A stretch of DNA of 64,000 nt from Rhododendron vialii (taxonomy: Eukaryota; Streptophyta; Magnoliopsida; Ericales; Ericaceae): assembly GCF_030253575.1 (NCBI RefSeq), contig NC_080558.1, forward strand, positions 6,024,001 through 6,088,000, given 5' to 3'. Both the position numbers and the translations under genes were made by a program. Numbering within the stretch: position 1 is the stretch's first letter; every line of letters starts with the position of its first letter. Under the pieces are notes generated by a model. It did no database searches, had not been told where the DNA came from, and saw nothing but the letters and a program-made list of their open reading frames with translations. Positions 34,203 to 44,900 of the stretch are shown one piece after another.

Positions 34203-37200
34203 AAAAAAAAAAAAATTTGCCAGATTGCAGATTGAAAACAGTAGCTTATTGATGCATAGTAGACAACAGAATCCTAAACCAAACGAAAAAGAAAAACAAA
34301 CATAAAGTGAAATTAAACATGGAGAATCTAAAAATTGTTATTTTCTATCAAACAAATAAGTCATACTTGAGCGAAGAAATTTCAGCTTGCGAGTTCTCCA
34401 ATTGCCTTTCCAGTTTTAGCTCACTAGACCTGAGTCTGAGTGCCTGCCAAAAATAATCAGATACCGAAGTAAATAAGTTATTGAGAAGTTGACGATATGT
34501 GCAAAGCGAATGAAATCTATTGGACAAAGTCTTGGCAAGAGGCTTGAATCCAGTCGAGAAAATTGGCAAGAGGCTTGATGGGTGAAAAGGGAATGAGATC
34601 TAAGGGACAGAGTCTTTCCCTAGTTCAGCATGCTTCACCACGTTTACTTACCAAAAGGAAGAAAGATCCTTTGATTAGTTGGGTGGTTTCTCTGCCAAAA
34701 TATAACAGGGGCTTTCTGGCGGAATATTATTGCTAGAAAAATAATTTGCCCAATAAATGAGTGTAGAGGTTTCATTTGAAGAGGTACTCGGTGGCATGCT
34801 TCCCTGAAACATGGTTCCGCACGATGGTTGGGACTCCCGAAAAATTAACTGGGGCAACTCTCGATCCCCTGGGAACTCTTACTCAATGCCTATCTCATTT
34901 TTCTATACATATTCGTGTGTTGTAGTAAGTGAATATTTTTTGGAAGATTTTTGTGGGGGGAAGATCATTCATATCATTTGTCTGAGTTCCATATAATATT
35001 TTTTTCTATCAGCAGATTTATGATGTATCTATAGATTCCAGTTTTTCTTATTCATATTTGATCACTTGGAAAATCGATCTTTTTAAGAAATCACAATAAT
35101 CATGAGGCAAATGAATCATCTATTCTAGATGGCACAAAGAAGAACAGCGAGACATACATTAATTCTTTAGTAGAACGATTAGGGAAAGTCAACTAAGTTT
35201 TAGACCACAAGTCTATGCATAACACCTTCCTCCCTTGAATATTTCGACACTCAAAAATCTCACCATAAATTTGTTTTATTTTTTTAGCAAAGCAAACCAG
35301 CTAACAAAACATTCAGTCATATCTGGAAAACATATGCTCAAATTAACACACACACAAGAAGAATACAGACCAAAAGTGGGAAAAACATATCAGGCCCACA
35401 AGATTAGCACTGTGGAGTGTTTTTAACTACTGCTAAAAAAGATGTGAAGTGTTTTAACTATCACCATAGAAAACATCACAGAGACATAAAATTAACTAAT
35501 ACATACAATTGCTTCAACTTTCATCAAAGTGGAATACTATTGGGTAGACACAGGAAAAGCACATATACATGCGCAGATAGATTTACAGCAGATATAAACT
35601 ACCTTCTCTTCCAAGCCAATAACTTCAGAAGCCAACAACTTGGCACGTTCATCAGCTGCATTACATTCTAGTTGAGCATTTGCATATTCCATTTTTAAAG
35701 AGTCAAGTTCCAACTGCAACATCGAGATGAACCACATAGTGAAACAATGAGAATTAAAACTAACAAAAAGAAAAAATGTTACCAGATGTAAACGATTAAC
35801 ACAACCTATGCTTTACGTTGCTATATGCCTACCCAGCCTACCCACATGCTGCAGAGAATCCATGATGAACAGGATTCAGGTTCTCCTTGATGACAGAATA
35901 AATAACCTTTACAGTTGCTAAGCAATTTACTTATCCAAAAAAACCATTAAACCTACGATGGTTGGACTTATAAGGGGGAGAATATGGTTGAAGGTAGAAC
36001 ATATGATGTGAAGTATTGTAGCATGCCAACAAGCTACAAAAATGAAAAACAATGTTGGAAACAAAAGACAAGAAACCAAGATATTAATTTCCATCTGACA
36101 AAAATAAATACTCCTCCCAATGCAGAAAAACGTACATGATCAGCACAGACTAATAATGTTTTGACTTGCACCAAATAAGGGATTCATTTATCAACATCTA
36201 AGACGTTCGATCGCTATGATTAAAAAGAAAAAGATAAAAAGAAGACCTACTACGTTGCATTCGATAGCTCTGCATATCGAGAAGTTTGTTGCATTCGATA
36301 GCTAAGCATACTTGAAGTTTGTTGCTTTTCAGCATGGGACAAACCCCATAAATCCTTATTCCCTCAAATGATCAGTGTTCTAAAAGGCGGGATTAATTGC
36401 CGATTAATGGGCGATTAATCGGAAATTTGGGCTGACCGATGAGATTAATGGCTAAAAGGTTGAATTAGGCGGCTAGAAGATTAATCGAACTTTGGCGGCG
36501 ATTAATCGCCGCTTAATTGGTCGGCGTGTAGGCGGCGATAGGCAATTAATCGATTCATGGGCGATTAATCGGCTAATGGGCGATTAGGCAAGGTAAATCT
36601 GAATTTTTAGAAAACGAAGGGGGTAACTGTTATACTCATACCAGGTTATTTAGGGCTTCGAATTACTGTGTTAGGGCTCTCATTCGATCTGGATCTGGGA
36701 AGAAACCCAGTCATCGCCTACTGCCGACGCCAGCACATCGACGATCACCTCTCATCATCGACACCGGTCATCGCCGACGCTAGTCATTGCCGACGCCTTT
36801 CATCACCATTCACCGCCACTGCGCCTCATTGTTGACTGCTGTAACTCTCGATCCCTCTCTCTTGATCCCCCTCTCTCTTTGTAATCTCTCTCTCTCTCTT
36901 TGTGTGTAATTTCTCCTTCTCTCTCTCTCTCTGTAATTTCTTGATCCCCCTCTCTCTGTAATGAGTAGTATTTTGTTTTACAAAATTTAACACTTGAGTC
37001 TGAGTAGCAGAGTAGTGCAGTATTGTAAATTTATGGTTTGGACCGTTTGGTGTAGGCCGTAGCCGTGTAGACCGGTAGACGTGTAGTAACTAGTAAGTAT
37101 TGATGGTAGAGAAGATATATCACATCAACTAGAAAAACTGTGATTATTGATGGTATGGAGGTTGTAGAATATTTAAAAAAAAAACCGACTAATTGCTAAA

Positions 37201-40200
37201 AGGCGATTAATGGCCGATCAATAGGTCTCGAAGCTTGAAGGTGGTCGGCCGCCCGCCTAGCGCCGAGCGCTTTTTAGAACATTGCAAATGATTCAGTTTG
37301 TTTACTTTGAAGACGAAAATCGATTTTTTAAGCTTACACACACTATCTTGATCCATCATTTTGTAGCTATGGTACCTGTGATGTTGGACAGCTCTAGGTA
37401 ATTCATCATCGTTCAAGGTGAAATAATAAATCATGTAGGTACATGTATAAAAAGAATTTACTTGATCAACGAATAATTTCATCAGGATTACCGGAAATCC
37501 TTTTTATCAGTCATGACCAATGGAGATAAAAAGAAAAACATCAAATTACCATGGGTTTACTAAAGTTATGAAATCTTTGATACTAACCAATTGGGCCTTG
37601 ATTTCCTCCTGTAACATTTCCATGTCAGATTTCAGGTTATGGACAACACTTCCCTACAAAGAAAATAAACACATCAACTAAAATCATATATCCTCAAGTC
37701 ATATCAAGGGACTAATGGAAACTCTAAGCAAATATATGAGAATGGAGATTCATAAACACTAAAGAACACAGATTTGCAGAAGGAATCATGTAGGAGACAG
37801 CATGATGAGCCCAAAGAGAAGCCCTATAGCATCTGGGAAGCTCCCAGAACTGTAGTGTGCTATCTTCCAAACTGGTTGAAAGGCCATTAATTGAGCATTG
37901 ACCATATCTAAACTAGCTGGGCGCAGTTTCGGGTTCTGCATGCACCTTTGAATGAATTTGAGATTCAAGCATGCATCACAAAACTGTTTTTAAGCTTCCG
38001 GGAGACATATTACAAACAAACAAACAGATATCCTTAAGACGGTAACAGCCTTGAAGTGGCTTGAACTCTTTTTCTTTGTTTTTAATCCGTGCCTAGAACT
38101 CTTAATTGATCAAAATTTTCCAAACGTTTCTTATCATGTATGCCATGCTACAGACCCATATCGTTGAAAGCAACATCAGAAATAGATTCCATCATCAAAA
38201 GAACATAGATCCTTGTTCTGTGTTGCCTAAGAAAACCTTACTCCATTTTCACATAATACCCGTTAACAACAACAAAATGCAGTTAACCAGTGGTATATCT
38301 GTTGATGTGGGTGCCATAAACATTAAACACATATTTTCATGTGTTGTCCATACAGTTTATGTATTTATGATGACACATCCTCTTGAGAAAATCGCCTAAA
38401 AAATGTTAAATAAAAAACTCCATCCACCAACTATCACTGACAGCCAACCTGCTGATTATAACTATCAGTGAGTGTTGAATTTTCGGCAGCTAAAGAATCT
38501 GACAAAGTTCGTGAAGCCTCAAGAGCTCGCTGCAATGAGAATTTTTCTTGCGTCAAATCTTCAATATGCTGAAAGGGAAAACAAAAATTGAGGTTAGAAG
38601 ATAATGTTTGACTAGGATTCTTTCAAAGCTTCACCTCAGACAATAAAGATTTTCGTGTGTGTGTCAACCTGTTCCAAAGCAGCAAAGTCGTCGTCCTGTT
38701 TTTGTGAATAAGAGTCACGTTTCCTTTCCATGCTGGTCTCATGGACAGCATGCCTGTAAAAGTCACCCCCATTTCCAGCAGAAATTGATGAGGTCATAGA
38801 ATGCTCAAATGCATTAGGTACATTTGAAGCCCTCATCTTTGAAAAAGATAGAGTGGTTTCAGGATCAGTATTTGGCGTCTGAGAATAAGATGATGTCACA
38901 GCATCCATGTCATTAACTTCGGAACTATTTGGTTCAACCGTCCCTGGTTCAGTAAGTGGTACTCTTGTCATGTTAATAGAATCAAGGAAAGATGGACGAG
39001 ATCTCCTACTAGCAGGTTCAGATACAGCTGGATCCAATGGTCCATTATTATATGAACTAGCGGCACCAAAATTGAAAGGCGTAGATGGAGATTCAGATGT
39101 CCAAAATGGTTGGCTGTTACCACTAGGAAAATGGCCAACAGAATTCCCAAGCTTTCTTTCCCCCGTATCGAAAGTCAGAGAGTCATTAGATGCCCCAGCA
39201 GCATGCAAGTTTTTCCCTACTCCAAAAGAAGACATTGTGGTCTTCATGGGAGGGCGAACAGAATCTACCACAAAGAAAATTCGGTAGTCAGTTTCTCAAA
39301 AAATAAAGAAGGTGAAGGGCAAAAATGGTAAGAAAAAGAACAACAATGAAACTACCTTCATCTATGGAGGACATCAGGCCACTTGTCTGTGCACTTTTGT
39401 TTTGCACTGGGAAACCACCAGAATAAGCAGAAGATAAATCAGAAGCAAAAGCATCTGATAAAGCAGAATGGGCTTCCTCCGACCCATAATGACTGGTTTG
39501 ACTGGAATCATGATCACTTTCCCGGATCACTTGAGAACCAAAACCAACAGATTGCTCGTTACTATTAGCAATCCCATACGCATGTCTTCCAGAGGCTCTA
39601 GCAGAAATGCTGAAGTCATCACTCTTCCCTTGTGGCTGATGACTATATTTCACATTTACCGATCCAGCAGAGTGTGATGCATTATACCTATCAAACTCTT
39701 GATCCTTTGGGGGTGCCTGCGCAATATCTTCAGAAAATGCATTATAATAGTTTCTAGGCAAAGGTGGTTTAGCATATTTGTCATTAGAGCCTAGCTCATT
39801 GTTCAGCACAAACATATTCTCTTTGTTTCCATCATCAGTAACTTCTTTACATGGTTCAACAACTGTTTCACTAACTCCATCAGAAGGACCAGCTCCATTT
39901 GAATCCGTAAGTCTTACATGTTGATTTTCTAAAGGTTGCTTCTCATGTTGATGATCAACATTAGCACCATGAAGGTGACTTGCTGGCGCAGCCTTCTTGG
40001 CTCGATCCGCAGCTTTCTTCTTACGGAACTCTTCCAGCTGCAAGACAAGATAAAGCAGACCGCATTAAATTCATCAATTTGGCTTGTTCGCCAAAATCTA
40101 TCGATCTACTTGATGAAAGATAAACCAAAAACGGAAAAAGGAGAATAAATGAATAAAAAAAAATGTATCTATCCAAAGCACCTTGAAGTAATTACATAAA

Positions 40201-43200
40201 CAGACGAGTACAAAATGTGCTGCTGATCCCAGTTTTCCGTTCTGTCATGGGATTGGTCCACCTCCAAACACAACAACTACCAAAAGATCAATAATCAAGG
40301 GGGTCGTAATGAGCCCCAACACAACCACAAGACAGAGCCCCCTCTTATGGGGAAGGTCCATCTCACCATCTCCCAACAGATGTGAGATAATGAAATATGC
40401 ATTAGTGGCAGTCTGCAGAGACAGGCCAAAATTTCCCAATCAAGTGCACACATCTCCAACACGCGCCCCCCAACACCCCCCACCCCCCCCCCCCCCCCCC
40501 CCCCCCAACCATGATATCATCCGTTTTGGGGTCCGTCACAAGATGAAAAAGCTTCTTCATGAACGGCAGCGGTGCTCTTTTCACGAACAACCCACCATCA
40601 CCACCGCCGTTGTTGCCGCGGCTGCCTCCTGCCTTCTTCGTACGGCTAGAGCCGCTTCCATTGACATCAAAACCACCACAAATGCTGCCACCAACCACCC
40701 CATCGTTCCAATGATCCTTTGGTTCCATGAGATAGGGAGAGAACGAGAAATGTTTGTGAGATTCAACAGTTTCACTCTAGGGACTGCTACATAAAACAAC
40801 TACTCTACTATTAGTACGCTTATAAGTCTCGTTTTATTCGCTTGAAAGAACACACTTTCCACTCCTCTGGGCTTGGGGTACTGGGATCCGTTCCTTTTCA
40901 CTTCACCCTTGAGACCAATGCATGTTCCTTCAAACACGGACACACACGTGTCTTTGCCGTCCTCGAAGGCCACGCCAAGGCAGCTATTCATCTACTAGCT
41001 TATTGGTATCGGCTTCAGCTTTATCTGCACTCGGCGGCTTTAGTTTTGGTTTGTTAAACACGGTTTCTTTCTTTCCTTCTCTATTTTTACATTTTCCTGG
41101 TAATAACTGAGAATGTCGAGACTAACATATCTCAATTAATTTTTTGGGATCAATTTCATCGTTCGTTAGTGAAGGATTCAATTGCAATGTCTAGGAGGTT
41201 TCGAACCTGCTAGCTTCTTTACTTTTACATGGTGTATATCTATGTTCCGATCTACCTAAATTTTCGTACTTTGTTGGAGACGAAGAAATTTGTTGACTCA
41301 TTTGATTCACTGATTTAATTAAAAAAAAAAACTAACTAGAAATGATGGGGATGAAATTCTCGCTTTTGTTTTCATGACATATATCTGATTAAAAAAAAAT
41401 ACTTTGATCATTTTATAGAAACGGAATAAATACTACTCCCTCCGTCTCTCAATAAATGTCCGGACTGCAAACCTAGGCCTCTAAAAAGATGCATTTTTTC
41501 CGTTATTTCTATAGGTACTTTCAAGAAGTGAAAAAAATCCGAATTTTTTACCGAAAAAAGGCATCTTTTTAAATGCCTATGTTTTACATTTATTTATTGT
41601 AACTAGTGCCTGAGCACATGTAATTGTGTTTGCAAATTGTGTTATGTAAAAGATGGGAAGAGAAAAATCTTGAATTGGAAAGAAAAAAACCATGTGTAAC
41701 GAACCAAAGCTGAAGCCGCTGAGTGCAAATAAAGCTGAAGCCGATGCCAATAAGCTAGTAGATGAATAGCTGCCTCGGCTTGGCCTTCAAGGACGGCAAA
41801 GACACGTGTGTGACCATGATTGAAGGAACATGCATTGGTCTCAGGGGTGGAGCAAAAAGGAACGAATCCCAGTACCCCAAGCGTGTGTTCTTGCGAGCGA
41901 ATATAAAGAGACTTGTAAGTGTACTAACAGTAGAATAGTTGTTTTATGTAGCACTCTCTCCCACAGTCCCTAGAATGAAACTGTTGAATCTTACAAACAT
42001 TTCTCGTTCTCTCCCTATCTCATGGAACCAAAAACATCAAAGGATCATTGAAAAGATGGGTTGGTTGGTGACAGCATTTGTGGTGGTTTTGATGTCAATG
42101 GAAGCGGCTCTAGCCGTACTAAGAAGAAGAAGGCATGAGGCAGCCGCGGCAACAACGGTGGTGGTGGTGGGTTGTTCGTGAAAAGAGCACTGCCGCCATT
42201 CGTGAAGAAGGATTTTTCTCTCTTTTGCGAGCAGCCGAGTATTCCCTCCCACAACTAGTGCCATTTACAAATAGTGCCAGTTCACATACGTGACTAAGAA
42301 GCACGGACACATGAAATATATACTTTATGTCCAAATGTAATATTAACTTCTTTAGTTTGAAATTGAACAAGTAGAGGTAGCACAGGATAAATGCACACCT
42401 TCTTGTAGGAACATATGTTAGTGTACAAAAAAAACTTAAGCAGGTGGAAAAACTGACACTTTGCCTGCCCGTTAGCTTACCCAGTAGACTTGAGCGTCCA
42501 CATAAACACAATAGCAGTTAGAGCAACTCTATTGGATCAAGCTAACCGAAGGCATTTTTTGCCTACTACTATATTACAATTCCAGAAAATGGCATTCTTG
42601 CTACATTGATTCAATGTCATTTCGTCACAACATTTCGTTTACTTAAGTTGGATCCAAAGAATTGGAGATCAAAAACACTGGTGGTGATGCGGGCACACCA
42701 AACAACTTCACCAAAATTTGGCTAGAGTCTTTGGCCAAAGCTTAGTCACATAATCCTACAGTATGACCCTTCGCTCCCACTCCCAATCCTCACTCTATGC
42801 TCACGCTCTAAAGATGCTTTGATGCTCCGGCTCCTTGCTTGAGCATAATGAGTAGTTTGGGATACGTTTAAAGACGCTTTGACGCTCCGCTCTAGTCACG
42901 CACGTGCACACGAATTATGTGACTTTAGGGTCAGAGTGGAGCTGTTGTTTTAGCGTTCAATAGCCAAATCTTGGCTTCGGCTATGCATTTGGCATACCAT
43001 TGGAGTTGCTCTTACTTTTCAAAACACATATGCAGAGAAATGCAAAATAGATGTTTTCCCATTTTTTGCATATAACCATACGGACCCAACATATAAAAAA
43101 AAAATAGAAACAATTGAAAAGAACAAGCCCAGTATAACATTGCCAAGGATAATCACACATGCCCATTTTTCCTCTCTTTTTTTTTTTTTTAAATAACTAA

Positions 43201-43361
43201 GGTGTGCTAGCTTACGCACACACGATCGTATCAGACTATGCACACACAGAAGAAATCTAAAGACGAGAGTAAATCGTTACCCGCCGCTTTCCAGCTTCCA
43301 AATGCTCCTGCTTCCTCGTGGAAGACGCCGCGGTATTGGGCAACACCTGAGCCGACGCCAT
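27719..43361 (-). CDS. BLI: BLISTER-like coiled-coil protein, 13 exons, complete
   Basis: In Arabidopsis BLISTER is a nuclear/Golgi coiled-coil protein that binds the Polycomb methyltransferase CURLY LEAF and affects development and stress responses. Exons (high to low): 43361-43281, 40037-39356, 39264-38669, 38568-38449, 37653-37588, 35713-35603, 34443-34367, 32638-32571, 31723-31613, 31437-31244, 30992-30924, 29443-29288 and 27799-27719. All phases fit and give 803 aa; Arabidopsis BLI is about 714. The start MASAQVLPN, the basic EEFRKKKAADRAKKA, a Ser-rich disordered middle (exons 2-3), the long coiled coil from HIEDLTQEKF onward and the last exon VVERVLGWIMKLFPGGPS all match the family. 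The gene spans 15.6 kb because introns 1, 5, 6, 7, 8 and 12 are long; 1, 5, 8 (32,639-34,366) and 12 contain transposons or repeats. The donor after exon 3 is CAG|GTTGAC, weaker than the others. Confidence 0.93.
28305..28629. mobile_element. hAT MITE of the CTATG/CATAG family in BLISTER intron 12
   Basis: The ends CTATGTTACATGGACTC and (inverted) CTATATTACATGGACTC form near-perfect 17-bp inverted repeats. The flanks GTAAAAGC and GCAAAAAC agree at 6 of 8 positions, consistent with an aged 8-bp duplication. The inside has GTGTCC/GGACAC-type words. It is related to the copies at 7348, 9785 and 12790. Confidence 0.75.
32739..33291. mobile_element. hAT MITE rich in GGCGGCCGCC in a BLISTER intron
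   Basis: The ends CAGTCTTCTAAATGGCG and (inverted) CAATGTTCTAAATGGCG are flanked by a perfect 8-bp duplication TGGATAAT (32731-32738 and 33292-33299). GC-rich arms full of GCCGCCTAGG words surround an AT-rich middle with an A18 run at 33,187. It has no coding capacity. Confidence 0.9.
34166..34215. repeat. C27-A23 homopolymer junction
   Basis: A run of 27 C followed directly by 23 A inside a BLISTER intron. Such tracts are slippage-prone, and the lengths given may not be exact in the genome. Confidence 0.9.
36373..37284. mobile_element. hAT MITE with GGCGATTAATCG repeats in BLISTER intron 5
   Basis: The ends CAGTGTTCTAAAAGGCG and (inverted) CAATGTTCTAAAAAGCG are flanked by a perfect 8-bp duplication CAAATGAT (36365-36372 and 37285-37292). 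The left arm is an array of GGCGATTAATCGG-like words. The centre has CT microsatellites (36,850-36,960). It shares termini with the copy at 32739 although the insides differ. Confidence 0.9.
40483..40506. repeat. Poly-C tract of 24 bases
   Basis: A homopolymer in BLISTER intron 1, immediately outside the left arm of the large inverted repeat. Its exact length is uncertain. Confidence 0.9.
40552..42210. repeat. Large inverted repeat (arms ~0.5 kb, spacer ~0.6 kb) in BLISTER intron 1
   Basis: Arm 1 (40552-41076) and arm 2 (41678-42210) are reverse complements at roughly 85-90% by eye with small indels. The 0.6 kb spacer (41077-41677) is unrelated AT-rich sequence that includes a Stowaway-like CTCCCTCCGTCTCTCAATAA at 41,437. 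Each arm carries a short frame, reading outwards from the spacer, for MGWLV(A/T)AFVVVLMSMEAALAV, a signal-peptide-like stretch followed by an Ala-rich tail. Each arm also has a TATA-like word upstream of that frame. Transcribed as part of the BLISTER pre-mRNA it would fold into a long hairpin. No transposon termini or target duplication were recognised at the outer edges. Confidence 0.85.
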
Positions 43362-44236
43362 CGAAATGCATGCGAATCAAACCCTCAAATGCTCCCCAAA
43401 ATCATCAACTTGGACGAACTCGACAAATCAATCCTGGAACTTAGCAAATCGCCGACTAAAACCCTATCAACAAGCCCTAGATATCGCAATCCAATTCAGA
43501 TCGCGAACGAAAAGAATGCAAAATAATCTGATTTACCAGTATATCAACCGAGGCTTGGATTCGTAGTGAAATAATATTGGAAAAATTCAAAATTTGGGAA
43601 AGACAAAACCCTAATTGGGCCCGATCTGATCGGAGAGAAGATCCCGCTCGGTGGACGATGCGTGTGTGTTTGTTCGAAGTTCGAACAGATCCCTCTCTCT
43701 CTCTCTCTTTCTCTCTCTCTTCTCTTCCCTCCTGTAAATTTTCGATGTTAATACGAGACTGTTACAAAAATAGTGACGTTGGGGGCGTCTTAAATAAATG
43801 CACGTGTAGATTTGCTCATATGCACATAACTCTCAAATTATTTGACTACTAGTGTCAGGTCAAATTGTTTTACCTTTTGGTTAATTGCAAAAGTTTTTAC
43901 TTTGGCTTCATTACAGCCTCTCTTTTCTAAATTGTTGAAAGGGGAAAATATTAGGAAAAAATCCATCCTTCTCGTTAGCACAGTAAACGAAACGAGCAGC
44001 TCGCGAGTTTGGCTTGTTTAGTAAACAAATCGAATTTGAGTTTTCAGCTCGTTTCAACGAGCCGTGCGGCTCGTTAAGGATGGTTCGGCTAGATTAAAAA
44101 GACTCGTTTAATAAATGACTAAGCTCGATTCGTTAAGACTTGAGCCGAGCATAAGCTCAAGTTTTTTCCTCGTTTACCGCCCTACTTCCTGTTAATTGAG
44201 TGGGATAGGTCCTCAGAGATTGGTCGAGTTCACTAA
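43362..44236. other. BLISTER 5' flank with CT tract and an AGCTCG-rich remnant
   Basis: The 43,690-43,735 interval is a CT microsatellite, GA-rich on the BLISTER sense strand, a likely 5' UTR or core promoter element. From 43,990 to 44,170, repeated AGCTCG/CGAGCT words (GAGCAGCTCGCGAG, GTGCGGCTCGTTAAGG) mark an old hAT-type repeat whose ends are not resolved. Confidence 0.5.
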
Positions 44237-44621
44237 GGCTCCGTTCAGTTGCCAGGAAAGTACAAAAAATGATGGAAAAATCAACTTTCCCATGATTTTT
44301 GTAGTGTTCAGTTGGCAGGAAAGTAGTGGGAAACATAATTTTAAGTTTTCCTGCAGGAATTACTTTCCTGCAAAAGTGATCCTGCAAAAAACACAGGATT
44401 TTGCGTCGCGGGAAAAAGAAAATGAGTGAACACTCACAAAATTTTCCCGAAAGTTTCTTTTTCCTGACAAATGAACAACTAAACCTTAATTATTCTTGCA
44501 AAATTCTTTTGTCAAATGAACACTCACAGGAAAATAATTTTCTTTTTCCTTTACTTCACTTTACTTGACTTTTCCTGAGAATAACTTTCCCGTACAATAT
44601 TCCTGGCAACTGAACGGAGCC
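44237..44621. mobile_element. Tourist-like MITE
   Basis: Perfect inverted ends GGCTCCGTTCAGTTGCCAGG (and beyond) are flanked by TAA on both sides (44234-44236 and 44622-44624), the 3-bp signature of PIF/Harbinger elements. The 385-bp body can fold on itself (AACTTTCC/GGAAAGT words recur). It is non-coding. Confidence 0.9.
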
Positions 44622-44624
44622 TAA

Positions 44625-44863
44625 GGCCCTGTTCTAGAAACACAAATAAATCTTTATATTTTTAAAAAGATAATTTCAAGCTCAAAAATTATGTGTTTAT
44701 GCAAATAATTTTTCTAGCAATATGGATCTTATTTGATAGATCTCATTGAGATCTTTTGAACAGTGCAAAAAAAATTAAAAAATTATTTTTCAATTACATT
44801 ATTTTTTAGTTTGAAAATGTGAAATAAGCTATTTATTTTTAAGAAGGTTTCTAAAACAGAGTC
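44625..44863. mobile_element. Second Tourist-like MITE abutting the first
   Basis: The ends GGCCCTGTTCTAGAAAC and (inverted) GACTCTGTTTTAGAAAC are flanked by TAA (44622-44624 and 44864-44866). The left TAA is the same triplet that ends the previous MITE, so one element inserted into the target duplication of the other. Confidence 0.8.
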
Positions 44864-44900
44864 TAAGCTTATCCGAATACATCGAGATAAAAATAAATAG

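Noticed and set aside
38907-39287. A 126-codon plus-strand frame
   Set aside because: Antisense shadow of BLISTER exon 3, whose own frame fits the family and splice phases.
40309-40794. A 161-codon plus-strand frame with a Pro run
   Set aside because: Crosses the poly-C tract and one arm of the inverted repeat; no homologous protein recognised and the second arm does not preserve it.
41437-41580. A second Stowaway element in the inverted-repeat spacer
   Set aside because: Only one Stowaway-like end (CTCCCTCCGTCTCTCAATAA) is convincing; no matching inverted end with TA was found.
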